A stretch of DNA of 64,000 nt from an uncultured Eubacteriales bacterium (GTDB lineage Bacteria > Bacillota > Clostridia > Oscillospirales > Acutalibacteraceae): NCBI GenBank assembly GCA_900316385.1, contig ONCP01000007.1, forward strand, positions 17,784 through 81,783, given 5' to 3'. This document shows positions 50,120-59,058 of this stretch, one piece after another (position 1 is the first letter of the stretch; every line of letters starts with the position of its first letter). A program made the position numbers and the translations under genes. The notes beneath the pieces are model-generated. The model did no database searches and was not told where the DNA came from. It saw nothing but the letters and a program-made list of their open reading frames with translations.

Positions 50120-51397
50120 ATGGTAAAAGCTATTGTAGGCGCCAACTGGGGCGACGAGGGCAAGGGTAAGATCACCGACGTTCTCGCCAATGACAGCGAT
50201 GTTGTTATACGCTTTCAGGGCGGCGCGAACGCGGGACATACCATCATAAATAATTACGGCAAATTCGCGCTTCATCAGCTTCCTTCTGGCGTGTTCCACA
50301 GCAACATCACCAACATAATCGGCAACGGAGTAGCGTTCAGCGTTGAGAATTTTGTCAAAGAGCTCAAGGAGCTTGAGGACAGGGGAGTGCCCACTCCCAA
50401 GGTGCTTGTCTCCGACAGAGCTCAGATCGTTATGCCTTATCACGTGGCGTTCGACTGCTACGAGGAGGAGCGTCTCGGTAAAAAATCCTTCGGCTCCACC
50501 AAGAGCGGTATAGCTCCGTTCTATTCTGATAAATACTCCAAGATCGGTTTCCAGATCAACGAGCTTTTCGATGACGTGGACAGCCTCAGAGAGAAAATCG
50601 CTCACGCCGTTGAGATCAAGAACGCGACGCTCAAAAACCTTTATAATAAAGAAGAAATCACCGTTGACGAGGTGTTCGACAAGCTTATGGAATACAAAAA
50701 GCTGCTTGCGCCCTATGTAGGCGACAGCTTCCAGTTTATCAGACAGGCTCTAAGGGACGGTAAGAATATCCTTCTCGAGGGTCAGCTCGGCTCTCTCAAG
50801 GACACCGACTTCGGTATCTATCCGATGGTGACTTCGTCCAACACTATCGCGGGCTACGGCGCTGTCGGCGCGGGCATCCCGCCTTACGAGATCAAAGAGG
50901 TAGTCACCGTCGTTAAGGCTTACTCCAGCGCTGTCGGCGCGGGCGAGTTCGTTTCCGAGATTTTCGGCGAGGAAGCGAACAAGCTGCGTAACTGCGGCGG
51001 CGACGGCGGCGAGTACGGCGCGACAACAGGCAGACCCAGACGTATGGGCTGGCTTGATCTTGTAGCGAGCCGCTACGGCTGTCAGGTACAGGGCGCGACG
51101 ACCGTCGCGTTCACCGTTATCGACGCGCTCGGATATCTCGACGAGATCCCCGTATGCGTTGCTTACGAGCTTGACGGCGAGATCATAGATTATTTCCCGA
51201 GCACCACCAAGCTCAAGAGGTGCAAGCCTGTTTTGAAAAAGCTCAAGGGCTGGAAATGCGACGTTTCGGGTATCAAAAAATATGAGGATCTTCCCAAGGA
51301 ATGCCGCGAGTATATCGAGTTCGCCGAGAAGGAGATCGGCGTACATATCGGTATCGTCAGCAACGGTCCCTCGCGCGACGATATAATTTACAGATAA
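50120..51397 (+). CDS. purA: Adenylosuccinate synthetase
   Basis: A 425-residue PurA: GANWGDEGKGKITDVLA (GTP loop), FQGGANAGHTI, and TTGRPRRMGWLDLVASRYG near residue 300. It converts IMP and aspartate to adenylosuccinate with GTP. RBS AGGAG; 30 nt after purB, 9 nt before guaA. Confidence 0.97.
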   Translation: MVKAIVGANWGDEGKGKITDVLANDSDVVIRFQGGANAGHTIINNYGKFALHQLPSGVFHSNITNIIGNGVAFSVENFVKELKELEDRGVPTPKVLVSDRAQIVMPYHVAFDCYEEERLGKKSFGSTKSGIAPFYSDKYSKIGFQINELFDDVDSLREKIAHAVEIKNATLKNLYNKEEITVDEVFDKLMEYKKLLAPYVGDSFQFIRQALRDGKNILLEGQLGSLKDTDFGIYPMVTSSNTIAGYGAVGAGIPPYEIKEVVTVVKAYSSAVGAGEFVSEIFGEEANKLRNCGGDGGEYGATTGRPRRMGWLDLVASRYGCQVQGATTVAFTVIDALGYLDEIPVCVAYELDGEIIDYFPSTTKLKRCKPVLKKLKGWKCDVSGIKKYEDLPKECREYIEFAEKEIGVHIGIVSNGPSRDDIIYR

Positions 51398-51406
51398 GAG
51401 GTTCTT

Positions 51407-52948
<1,542 letters not shown>

Positions 52949-52967
52949 GGCAAAACCGAGAGGGAAC

Positions 52968-53028
52968 CGCATAAACAGTGCCTTTTTGAGTGGTTAGCGC
53001 TAAGAATGATAGCAAAATGATAGCAGCC
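52968..53028 (+). repeat. Element-end remnant: CGCATAAACAGTGCC repeat and tandem 11-mer (site A)
   Basis: CGCATAAACAGTGCCTTTTTGA (52968-52989) recurs with slight change at 60695-60714 and 63755-63775. TGATAGCAAAA-TGATAGCAGCC (53007-53028) is a tandem 11-mer like those at 60829-60850 and 63890-63911. Confidence 0.6.
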
Positions 53029-53092
53029 TCAAAAGCGCCTTTATTCTAAGGTTTATTCCGGTTTGCAGGTACAATTATATAATAAAAGTTTA

Positions 53093-53130
53093 GGCATTAC
53101 TGACTTGTTGCAGTCGGTAATGCCTTTTTT
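53093..53130 (+). terminator. Rho-independent terminator downstream of guaA
   Basis: GGCATTACTGACT (53093-53105), loop TGTTGC, AGTCGGTAATGCC (53112-53124), TTTTTT. Near-perfect 13-bp stem. Confidence 0.9.
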
Positions 53131-53134
53131 GCGT

Positions 53135-53647
53135 TTATTGATTTTTCAGTTTGTCCTCAAATGCTTCCAACATAGCGTTATTCAGGTCATCTGACGGCAG
53201 TTTTACATATTCGCTGTCAGTGTCATATTTAGGATAGTTATAGCGCCACTCGTCATACTCTTCCTTGGTTATCTTTCCGGTTTTTAGTTTGGTGCTTTGC
53301 TCTGCCCACGCCTTTACCGCCCGAAGAACAGAAGCGTTTGAAAAACTCAGCTTGGTTTCTCCGTCCTTTTCTTCGGCTTGTAAACCGTAGATATCCTCAA
53401 GTGCGAATAAGGTATGCATTAACCCAAGCTCTGAGTCAATGTCGGGAACATCCAACGCAAGAGGTGAAACCTCTAACGCTTTTGCAAGCTCCTTTGTAAT
53501 ATCTGCTTTCGGAGTTCTTGTGCCCGATTCATACTGAGCGATTCTAATGTCAGCAGTTTTTTCGGGAAATCCGATAAGCTGACCGAGATACTTTTGTGTG
53601 AAATTTTTTAAATTGCGAATGTATTTGATTCTTTCGCCGATTGCGAT
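53135..53647 (-). CDS. XRE-family regulator lacking a canonical start codon (AUC start or start-loss pseudogene)
   Basis: The frame upstream of the first ordinary start (TTG 53455) encodes a complete HTH: (I)AIGERIKYIRNLKNFTQKYLGQLIGF … IAQYESGTRTPKADITKELAKAL. ATC at 53647-53645 stands where family members have ATG (MAIGERIKYIRN), with GAGGTGA 7 nt upstream, and a TGA closes the frame just above. The 170-residue product continues with LGLMHTLFALEDIYGL and YDEWRYNYPKYDT, a C-terminal domain common in Clostridia XRE proteins. Operator-like repeats lie in its upstream region. Either a real near-cognate start or a recent start mutation. Confidence 0.65.
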   Translation of the reverse strand: MAIGERIKYIRNLKNFTQKYLGQLIGFPEKTADIRIAQYESGTRTPKADITKELAKALEVSPLALDVPDIDSELGLMHTLFALEDIYGLQAEEKDGETKLSFSNASVLRAVKAWAEQSTKLKTGKITKEEYDEWRYNYPKYDTDSEYVKLPSDDLNNAMLEAFEDKLKNQ

Positions 53648-53712
53648 TTCAAGTCACCTCAAATAATATGGTACACATAGTATAGCATATATGTTTAGTA
53701 TAATAGAAATAG

Positions 53713-53732
53713 ACTAAGCAATATAGTTTAGT
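53713..53732. promoter_or_regulatory. Putative XRE operator
   Basis: Inverted repeat ACTAAGC-N6-GTTTAGT; a further half site GTTTAGT lies at 53693-53699. It stands in front of the XRE gene, and a nearly identical copy is at 60914-60933. Confidence 0.55.
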
Positions 53733-53843
53733 TGTCTGTCGCATATCACAGTAAAGGTATGTCCGCCCGGGCGAATCGGTTGGCGGTCAGAAAGTATTCC
53801 GACACGAAATAAATTGAAATCTACTATGAAAGGGGGTTTGTCT

Positions 53844-54041
53844 ATGTCAGGAACTATGTTTATGCGAGTGAGTGAAGTTGCGGAGGAATTGGGCGTATCC
53901 GAATCTTACGCATACAAACTCATTCAAAAGCTGAATAAAGAACTGAAGGCAATCGGATGCCTTACACTTCCGGGAAGAATTGACCGTAAATTCTTTCACG
54001 ATCATACTTATGCGACCAGAACAAATAGTGAAAAGGAGTGA
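53844..54041 (+). CDS. Small HTH protein (excisionase/ICE regulator-like)
   Basis: A 65-residue protein: MFMRVSEVAEELGVSESYAYKLIQKLNKELKAIGC, a MerR/excisionase-type HTH, then LPGRIDRKFFHDHTY. Proteins of this size and pattern occur in integrative conjugative elements of Firmicutes (family recall, not searched). ATG 53844 follows AAAGGGGG. No integrase remains next to it, so it looks like an element relic. Confidence 0.65.
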   Translation: MSGTMFMRVSEVAEELGVSESYAYKLIQKLNKELKAIGCLTLPGRIDRKFFHDHTYATRTNSEKE

Positions 54042-54125
54042 TTTTGCTTCGCCAAGTTATAGATTGACAAGTCAATGATGATTCGTTTCACGACCATATC
54101 ACCACTCTGAACCGATAACTTAACA

Positions 54126-54168
54126 GGCGCCCTTGACCGTAAACCGCACGATCAAGGGCGCCTTTATT
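54126..54168 (+). terminator. Rho-independent terminator after the HTH gene
   Basis: GGCGCCCTTGA (54126-54136), 15-nt loop, TCAAGGGCGCC (54152-54162), TTTATT. Confidence 0.85.
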
Positions 54169-54176
54169 ATCTTTGA

Positions 54177-54437
54177 TTATGCTTCTTTCCAGCGTTTCAA
54201 CTGCGACAGATACCCGTCATACGCCGCGCGGCGTTCATCATCAGGGATATCCTCCGTATTCGGCACATGCTCCATCAGGAAATCCAGCAGCTTCTCCTTG
54301 CTGTCATAGGCGAACTTCCCGTCCGCATAGCACCATTTGCAGTAGTCGTCGTTAATACTGCCGTCCGCTTCACGACCAAGCATATCCTCGTCCGTCAGCG
54401 GCATACCGCAGCATTGACAATATTTATTCGCTTCCAT
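54177..54437 (-). CDS. Putative zinc-ribbon protein
   Basis: An 86-residue protein with CQCCGMPL (residues 7-14) and DYCKWCYADGKF (about 31-42): four cysteines in two CxxC pairs, the putative zinc-ribbon family often found in clostridial genomes. The rest is helical and acidic. It lies 12 nt downstream of the membrane protein on the same strand, probably one unit. Codon use is richer in G+C than the flanking island genes. Confidence 0.75.
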   Translation of the reverse strand: MEANKYCQCCGMPLTDEDMLGREADGSINDDYCKWCYADGKFAYDSKEKLLDFLMEHVPNTEDIPDDERRAAYDGYLSQLKRWKEA

Positions 54438-54449
54438 TGTCTGACTCCT

Positions 54450-55310
54450 TTATTTCTCCGTTACTTCATAGGTATTTCTCTCGATCGTCAAGCCGAATTC
54501 CCGCGTCTTTCCGTCGGGAGCTTTGAGCGTAAAGCTCGTTTCTCCTGATTTTTTCAGGTCGGCATGCACCATATAATCCTCGATCTCTTCCATATAAACG
54601 ATTTTGATATCGCCGTAGCTGCTGTCCTCAATGGCAACCGTGTACGTGTCGTCAAGGGGCGTCTCCTCGCTGCTCGAGAGGATATCCGTGCTGTACACAG
54701 GGGGATTGAGCAGGCAGATCACCGTTAGTGTTACGACAGCCGCCGCGCCGATCGCCGCGCCCGTGATCCGTATCCTTTTATCGCGGAAGATACACACGGG
54801 ATACAATATCATCGCCGCCGCACAGAACAGTGTGATCAGGATATACCGCGGGAACGAAAACTGACAATCCGAAAAATAATTCATATAAGACACGCCCGTC
54901 AGCAAGATCATCGGCAGCAGGATCAGATATCCCCACCACTTGTCCTTTTTCATGTAATAGCCGACAAAGCCCATCGGGAAGCAAAGGAGCGTCCAGATAA
55001 ACCAGTACCCGTAATATCCGAACAACCCCCAGCCCATAATGCTGAACGGCACCTGTATCAAATACACCAGCGGCTGGCTGATCAGGAAAAAAACAAAGCA
55101 CTTCAAGGCGGAATCCAAGTTTGATTTGCTGTTCATGATGATAAAGATACCGAACAAAATCCATACCTCAAAGGTCGCTGTTATCGTATGGAACGACGTG
55201 TTCAAAAATATCGGAACGATCGCAAACACCGCCGTCACCACGCCCGCGATCACAGCCCCTATAATCACCCTCGGCCAAGTCAGATTGATTCCTCCGAATA
55301 GTTTTTTCAT
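54450..55310 (-). CDS. Hypothetical multi-spanning membrane protein
   Basis: A 286-residue protein with six to seven transmembrane helices in the first ~200 residues (PRVIIGAVIAGVVTAVFAIVP; VWILFGIFIIMNS; GYWFIWTLLCFPMGFVGYYM; WWGYLILLPMILL; YILITLFCAAAMILYPVCIF; ITGAAIGAAAVVTLTVICLL) and a C-terminal soluble beta domain (about 210-286). ATG 55310 is chosen for TAGGAG upstream. I do not recognise the family. Possibly co-transcribed with the zinc-ribbon gene. Confidence 0.7.
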   Translation of the reverse strand: MKKLFGGINLTWPRVIIGAVIAGVVTAVFAIVPIFLNTSFHTITATFEVWILFGIFIIMNSKSNLDSALKCFVFFLISQPLVYLIQVPFSIMGWGLFGYYGYWFIWTLLCFPMGFVGYYMKKDKWWGYLILLPMILLTGVSYMNYFSDCQFSFPRYILITLFCAAAMILYPVCIFRDKRIRITGAAIGAAAVVTLTVICLLNPPVYSTDILSSSEETPLDDTYTVAIEDSSYGDIKIVYMEEIEDYMVHADLKKSGETSFTLKAPDGKTREFGLTIERNTYEVTEK

Positions 55311-55428
55311 CTTCGATCTCCTAACATTTTTGATAAGCTTATTATACCCCCATCCTCCCGAACTGTCAAGCAAGTATATTGCTATCTCCTCCCGTCCATG
55401 CTATAATCAAACACGAGGCGGTGATGTG

Positions 55429-55755
55429 ATGAAAAACTCTTTTGAACTGATCTACGACGTCGTCAGAAGGATCCCCCGCGGCAAGGTCGCGACCTACGGA
55501 CAGATCGCCATGCTCGCGGGCAACCCGCGCTGGAGCCGCGTCGTCGGCTACGCCCTGCACGTCAATCCCGATCCCGCGCATATCCCCTGCTACCGCGTCG
55601 TCAACCGTCTCGGCGAGCCGTCCCGCGCCTTCGCTTTCGGCGGCGTTAACGAGCAAATACTGTTACTGCAAGCGGACGGCGTCGAATGCATCGACGGCAG
55701 AGTCGACCTTGAAAAATACCTCTGGGACGGACATAAAAAAGGAGACAACTCTTAA
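55429..55755 (+). CDS. MGMT-family DNA alkyltransferase-like protein
   Basis: A 108-residue protein equal to the C-terminal half of O6-alkylguanine transferases: RRIPRGKVATYGQIAMLAG (helix with the DNA-binding arginine) and IPCYRVVNRLGE, where the acceptor Cys is kept but the usual PCHR is PCYR. Small stand-alone proteins of this type act in repair, or flag alkylated bases for excision. The stop codon lies in the loop of a terminator hairpin that a group II intron follows. High G+C codons compared with the surroundings. Confidence 0.85.
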   Translation: MKNSFELIYDVVRRIPRGKVATYGQIAMLAGNPRWSRVVGYALHVNPDPAHIPCYRVVNRLGEPSRAFAFGGVNEQILLLQADGVECIDGRVDLEKYLWDGHKKGDNS

Positions 55756-55773
55756 AAGTGGTCTCCTGTCTTT
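55741..55773 (+). terminator. Terminator stem of the MGMT gene, next to the intron insertion site
   Basis: GGAGAC (55741-55746) pairs with GTCTCC (55761-55766), followed by TGTCTTTG; the gene's stop is inside the loop. Group IIC introns typically insert just behind such stems. Confidence 0.65.
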
Positions 55774-56350
55774 GTATGTATCAATGCTCTGTGGTGAAAG
55801 TCCACCGAGGCGTAGTTACCGACGAACTCAAAAGCGACTCCCAAGGTTTGTATCGAGATGTGCAGGCGAGAAGAAGGGATAGCGAAATCGTAGCCTGACG
55901 AACAGAAACCTGATACGAAGGCGCATTAAGCGGATAAGTTGGCCAAAGGCAACGAAGTTCAAAAGGTAACCGTAACCTTAATGTGTAAATCAGGCAGGTA
56001 GACGAGGAAAGAGTATTGGTTTATCCCGTGAGGTCTCACAGGTGTGGTGGGAATAGTGATTCCATAGCCGACATAGTAACAACGAACTGTGAGAAGTCAG
56101 CAGAGGTCATAGTACCGAAAAGAGATTTTTGGGAAGGACTGAACGGCGAGATACAGCGATTGAAGAGATGTTCCTTTTAACAGTCGATATGTAAAGTAGT
56201 TGAAACGTATATGATACAAAATACAGGAAGTCATAGACTAAGAAAAAAACGGAAGCGTTGAAAAGGTTGCAGTATCAAACCGAACCGCCGTATGCCGAAC
56301 GGCACGTACGGTGGTGTGAGAGGGGGAGCTCATAAACTCCCCCTACTCGA
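55774..56350 (+). mobile_element. ORF-less group IIC intron
   Basis: Non-coding ~575 nt with the intron's conserved domain I segments (CTCTGTGGTGAAAGTCCACC; GGAAGGACTGAACGGCG region). Domain V is at 56284-56315: stem ACCGCCGTA/TACGGTGGT, upper stem TGCC/GGCA with GAAC loop, and the diagnostic 2-nt bulge CG. The triad position reads CGC, the group IIC form. Domain VI: GGGGGAG/CTCCCCC (56322-56343), 3' end CTACTCGAT. No reverse transcriptase frame lies between, so it needs one in trans. Exact 5' edge uncertain by a few bases. Confidence 0.85.
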
Positions 56351-56355
56351 TTGAG

Positions 56356-56988
56356 TTATTTATCGGTTTTTTCCATACTTATGACCTTTTTCTGCCACGA
56401 TTTTTTACCGCACTCTGGACATTTCATATATCGCGTTCTGCCCATATGAGGTGCTATATTTACGCTTAAGTAGGTCGGCACATATCTGTGACCGCATTTA
56501 TCGCATTTATAATATCCCGCGACCTGTTCGATACGTAACGCGAGCATCATACAGATTATAAACTGTACCAATCCGACGATGAGCATAACGATGAACAACC
56601 ACTGAATTTTTAAGTACAGCAAAAGGTAAGATCCTATCGCTATCATCATTAACAGAAAAAGAGTTGACATCAAGCCGATCATGATTTCCAGAGAAAGCAG
56701 TCTTTTGTCTGCTTCTTCTTTTTGCTTTATCATTTCCAGTAAATTCTTTTCTGTCTTTTCATTATAATTTGTCATGGTTACGACCTCCCCGCATAACAAA
56801 TCGTTTACACTGATATCAAGCGTCTCACATAAATCAAGCATTATGGAGGAATCGGGCATAGACTTTCCGTTTTCCCATTTCGAAACGGCTCTGTCGGTGA
56901 TCCCGAGCCTTTCGGCTAATTGCGCCTGAGTCAATTTTTTGTTTTTCCTTTGAGCGGCAATGAACCTGCCGATTTTGATCTGGTCCAT
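56356..56988 (-). CDS. XRE regulator with two membrane helices and a zinc ribbon
   Basis: A 210-residue protein: N-terminal HTH (IGRFIAAQRKNKKLTQAQLAERLGITDRAVSKWENGKSMPD), a linker, two transmembrane helices (about 100-122 and 128-150) and a C-terminal pair CDKCGHRYVP…CPECGKKSW. Membrane-bound XRE proteins of this layout are frequent in Clostridia, function unknown. It is convergent with the intron, whose 3' end lies only a few bases from its stop. Confidence 0.85.
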   Translation of the reverse strand: MDQIKIGRFIAAQRKNKKLTQAQLAERLGITDRAVSKWENGKSMPDSSIMLDLCETLDISVNDLLCGEVVTMTNYNEKTEKNLLEMIKQKEEADKRLLSLEIMIGLMSTLFLLMMIAIGSYLLLYLKIQWLFIVMLIVGLVQFIICMMLALRIEQVAGYYKCDKCGHRYVPTYLSVNIAPHMGRTRYMKCPECGKKSWQKKVISMEKTDK

Positions 56989-57082
56989 AATTATCCTCCT
57001 TTCAACCTGATTATAGTACGCTTATTATCAAAAATCCACATACTGTCGGTTGAATGGGGAGATTTCAACCAACGGTTGAGTG

Positions 57083-57298
57083 TTATCTGTGGATATACAT
57101 CCTTGTTAAGTCGGGCTCGCCGTCGCCCTGAACCATACAAAGGAACTCCCAGCCGTACTCTGTTTCGCCGCTGAGATAGGAATTCATACATTCAAGGTAC
57201 GCTTCTGTCGGAACGCCCCATTTTTCGTGAAACCACCGCGCCGCGCTGTCCTTGATTTCGGGACGCTCTCGCAGATCGATTAATTTATAATTTTCCAT
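57083..57298 (-). pseudogene. GNAT acetyltransferase with internal deletion
   Basis: A 71-residue frame with good RBS (AGGAGATATAATA) and ATG 57298. Residues 1-~48 (IDLRERPEIKDSAARWFHEKWGVPTEAYLECM…) are the N-terminus of a clostridial GNAT family; from YGWEFLCMVQGDGEPDLTRMYIHR on it is that family's C-terminus. The acetyl-CoA-binding middle of roughly 70 residues is missing (family length about 140-150, from memory). The join falls at E-Y-G-W, a word that in relatives occurs at both edges, so deletion between short direct repeats is likely. Surely inactive as an acetyltransferase. Confidence 0.7.
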
Positions 57299-57365
57299 TA
57301 TTATATCTCCTTTGCTTTTGTTATATCTAATTATAAAATAACAGAGCGCTAATATCAATAGAATC

Positions 57366-57394
57366 TTGATTTTCGTCGATAAATATACTATAAT
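57366..57394 (+). promoter_or_regulatory. Sigma-A promoter of the second guaA-type gene
   Basis: TTGATT (57366-57371), 17-bp spacer, TATAAT (57389-57394). Confidence 0.8.
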
Positions 57395-57421
57395 TAAGTA
57401 TCAATTTGAGGAGGAATCAAA

Positions 57422-58402
57422 ATGCAAGGAAATGTAAGACCCGAAACTATGGAAAGAATCACAACTCCCGAGCTTGCAAACGCTTTTATTGACGAGCAGA
57501 TCAGGGAGTTAAGAGAACAGATAGGCGACAAAAAGGTGCTTTTGGCGCTTTCGGGCGGCGTAGACAGCTCCGTTGTAGCCGCGCTTCTGATCAAGGCTGT
57601 CGGCAAGCAGCTTGTTTGCGTTCACGTTAACCACGGACTTCTCCGCAAGGGCGAGCCCGAGCAGGTCGTTGAGGTTTTCAAAAATCAGATGGACGCTAAT
57701 CTTGTATATGTTGACGCGGTCGACCGTTTTCTCGACAAGCTCGCGGGCGTAGCCGAGCCTGAGAAAAAGAGAAAGATCATCGGTGCCGAGTTTATCCGTG
57801 TGTTTGAGGAAGAAGCAAGAAAGCTCGACGGTATTGAGTTTCTCGCTCAGGGAACGATTTATCCCGATATCCTTGAATCCGACGGCGTAAAGGCTCACCA
57901 TAATGTAGGCGGACTTCCCGAGGATCTTCAGTTCGAGCTTGTTGAGCCCGTTAAGCTTCTCTTCAAGGACGAGGTCAGAGTAGTCGGCAAGGCTCTCGGA
58001 CTTCCCGATAATATGGTATATCGTCAGCCCTTCCCGGGACCCGGTCTCGGCGTTCGCTGCCTCGGCGCGATCACACGCGACAGACTCGAGGCTGTGCGTG
58101 AGTCCGACGCTATTCTCCGCGAGGAATTTGCGAAGAACGGTCTGGAAGGTAAGGTTTGGCAGTATTTTACGGCTGTTCCCGATTTCAAATCGGTCGGCGT
58201 TGTTAACGGCAAGCGTACATTTGCTTATCCCGTTATCATTCGCGCGGTGAATACCACTGACGCGATGACCGCTACTGTTGAGGACGTTCCCTTTGAGCTG
58301 CTTCAGCACATCACCAAGCGTATCACCACAGAGGTAAAGAACGTTAACCGCGTGCTCTACGACCTCACACCCAAGCCCTCCGCAACGATCGAGTGGGAAT
58401 AA
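57422..58402 (+). CDS. Stand-alone GMP synthase ATP-pyrophosphatase subunit (GuaA C-terminal type)
   Basis: A 326-residue protein with the ATP-pyrophosphatase loop [17 protein letters not shown] (about 40-56), the XMP-binding [17 protein letters not shown], and the dimerisation domain ending KPSATIEWE. No glutaminase domain. Archaea use separate GuaAa/GuaAb subunits; here it coexists with a full-length GuaA 4.5 kb upstream, from which it differs throughout, so it is not a recent copy. It could use free ammonia or borrow a glutaminase. Own promoter and strong RBS (GAGGAGG). Its 3' end serves as the attachment core of the following islands. Confidence 0.88.
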   Translation: MQGNVRPETMERITTPELANAFIDEQIRELREQIGDKKVLLALSGGVDSSVVAALLIKAVGKQLVCVHVNHGLLRKGEPEQVVEVFKNQMDANLVYVDAVDRFLDKLAGVAEPEKKRKIIGAEFIRVFEEEARKLDGIEFLAQGTIYPDILESDGVKAHHNVGGLPEDLQFELVEPVKLLFKDEVRVVGKALGLPDNMVYRQPFPGPGLGVRCLGAITRDRLEAVRESDAILREEFAKNGLEGKVWQYFTAVPDFKSVGVVNGKRTFAYPVIIRAVNTTDAMTATVEDVPFELLQHITKRITTEVKNVNRVLYDLTPKPSATIEWE

Positions 58403-58461
58403 ATTTCTAATATAGAATTATAAATCAAGCCGCCAAGTGGGAAAATCTCCTGCTTGGCGGC
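58391..58461 (+). repeat. Direct repeat/attachment site, left copy (guaA2 3' end plus terminator)
   Basis: Starts GAGTGGGAATAA (core with stop codon). 58394-58461 is nearly identical to 60954-61021 (68 bp each, about five differences). It includes a terminator stem GCCGCCAAG (58429-58437)/CTTGGCGGC (58453-58461). Interpreted as attL of the first island module. Confidence 0.75.
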
Positions 58462-58576
58462 TGTTTGTAATTTTTTGTGATATTTTTATGTTTTAAAGCG
58501 TTGTAATAATGAAGAGCTTTTCATAAAAAAGAAAAAGAAGTATAATACTTTATGTGTTATACAGGAGATGGGAGTG

Positions 58577-59058
58577 ATGTTTGTGGACTCTTCCGAATTC
58601 AATAGAATAGTTGAAAAATATACTGATGTTGTTTTTCGGTCAGCATTGAGCTTTTGTAAAAGCAAAAGCGACGCAGAGGATGTTACTCAAAATGCTTTTA
58701 TCAAGCTGCTGACAAGCGAAGTCAATTTTGAAAATGACGACCATATCAGAAAATGGCTAATCAGGATTGTTATTAATGAATGCAAATCCCTATGGCGTTC
58801 ACCTTGGCAAAAAAAGTAATTTCTTTCAGTGACTTAGACTATGAGCCTGAATACATAGAATCTAAAAAAGGCGAAATCTTTATTGAGGTTATGAAGCTTC
58901 CAAAGAAATACAGCTCGGTTCTACATCTTTACTATTATGAGGGCTATAAGTGTGATGAAATTGCTTCTGTTCTCGGAATATCGGAGAGTAATGTGCAAAC
59001 AAGACTAATGAGAGCAAGAAAAATGTTAAAAAATAAACTTGGGGAGGCGTGGATATGA
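58577..59058 (+). CDS. ECF-type RNA polymerase sigma factor, split by a -1 frameshift at A-AAA-AAG
   Basis: Two overlapping frames give one sigma factor. Frame 1 (58577-58819) encodes region 2 (FNRIVEKYTDVVFRSALSFCKSKSDAEDVTQNAF) to SPWQKK-stop. The -1 frame continues KKVISFSDLDYEPEY … LPKKYSSVLHLYYYEGYKCDEIASVLGISESNVQTRLMRARKML, region 4. The switch point is A-AAA-AAG (58810-58816), read in frame 1 as AAA AAG, directly followed by TAA. A shift there gives a 160-residue product of normal ECF length. Programmed frameshifting or a one-base deletion in the A-run are both possible. ATG 58577 is preferred (AGGAG 9 nt upstream). The stop overlaps the anti-sigma gene. Confidence 0.75.

Noticed and set aside
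53135..53455. 106-residue protein starting at TTG 53455
   Set aside because: It lacks the HTH that is encoded in frame just upstream; no ribosome binding site at 53455.
55774..56350. Remnant reverse transcriptase in the group II intron
   Set aside because: No frame of useful length and no RT motifs in any frame between domain I and domain V.
58568..59058. Two separate small genes (58568-58819 and 58780-59058)
   Set aside because: Together they make one ECF sigma factor; the second frame has no ribosome binding site and starts within region 2-4 linker sequence.
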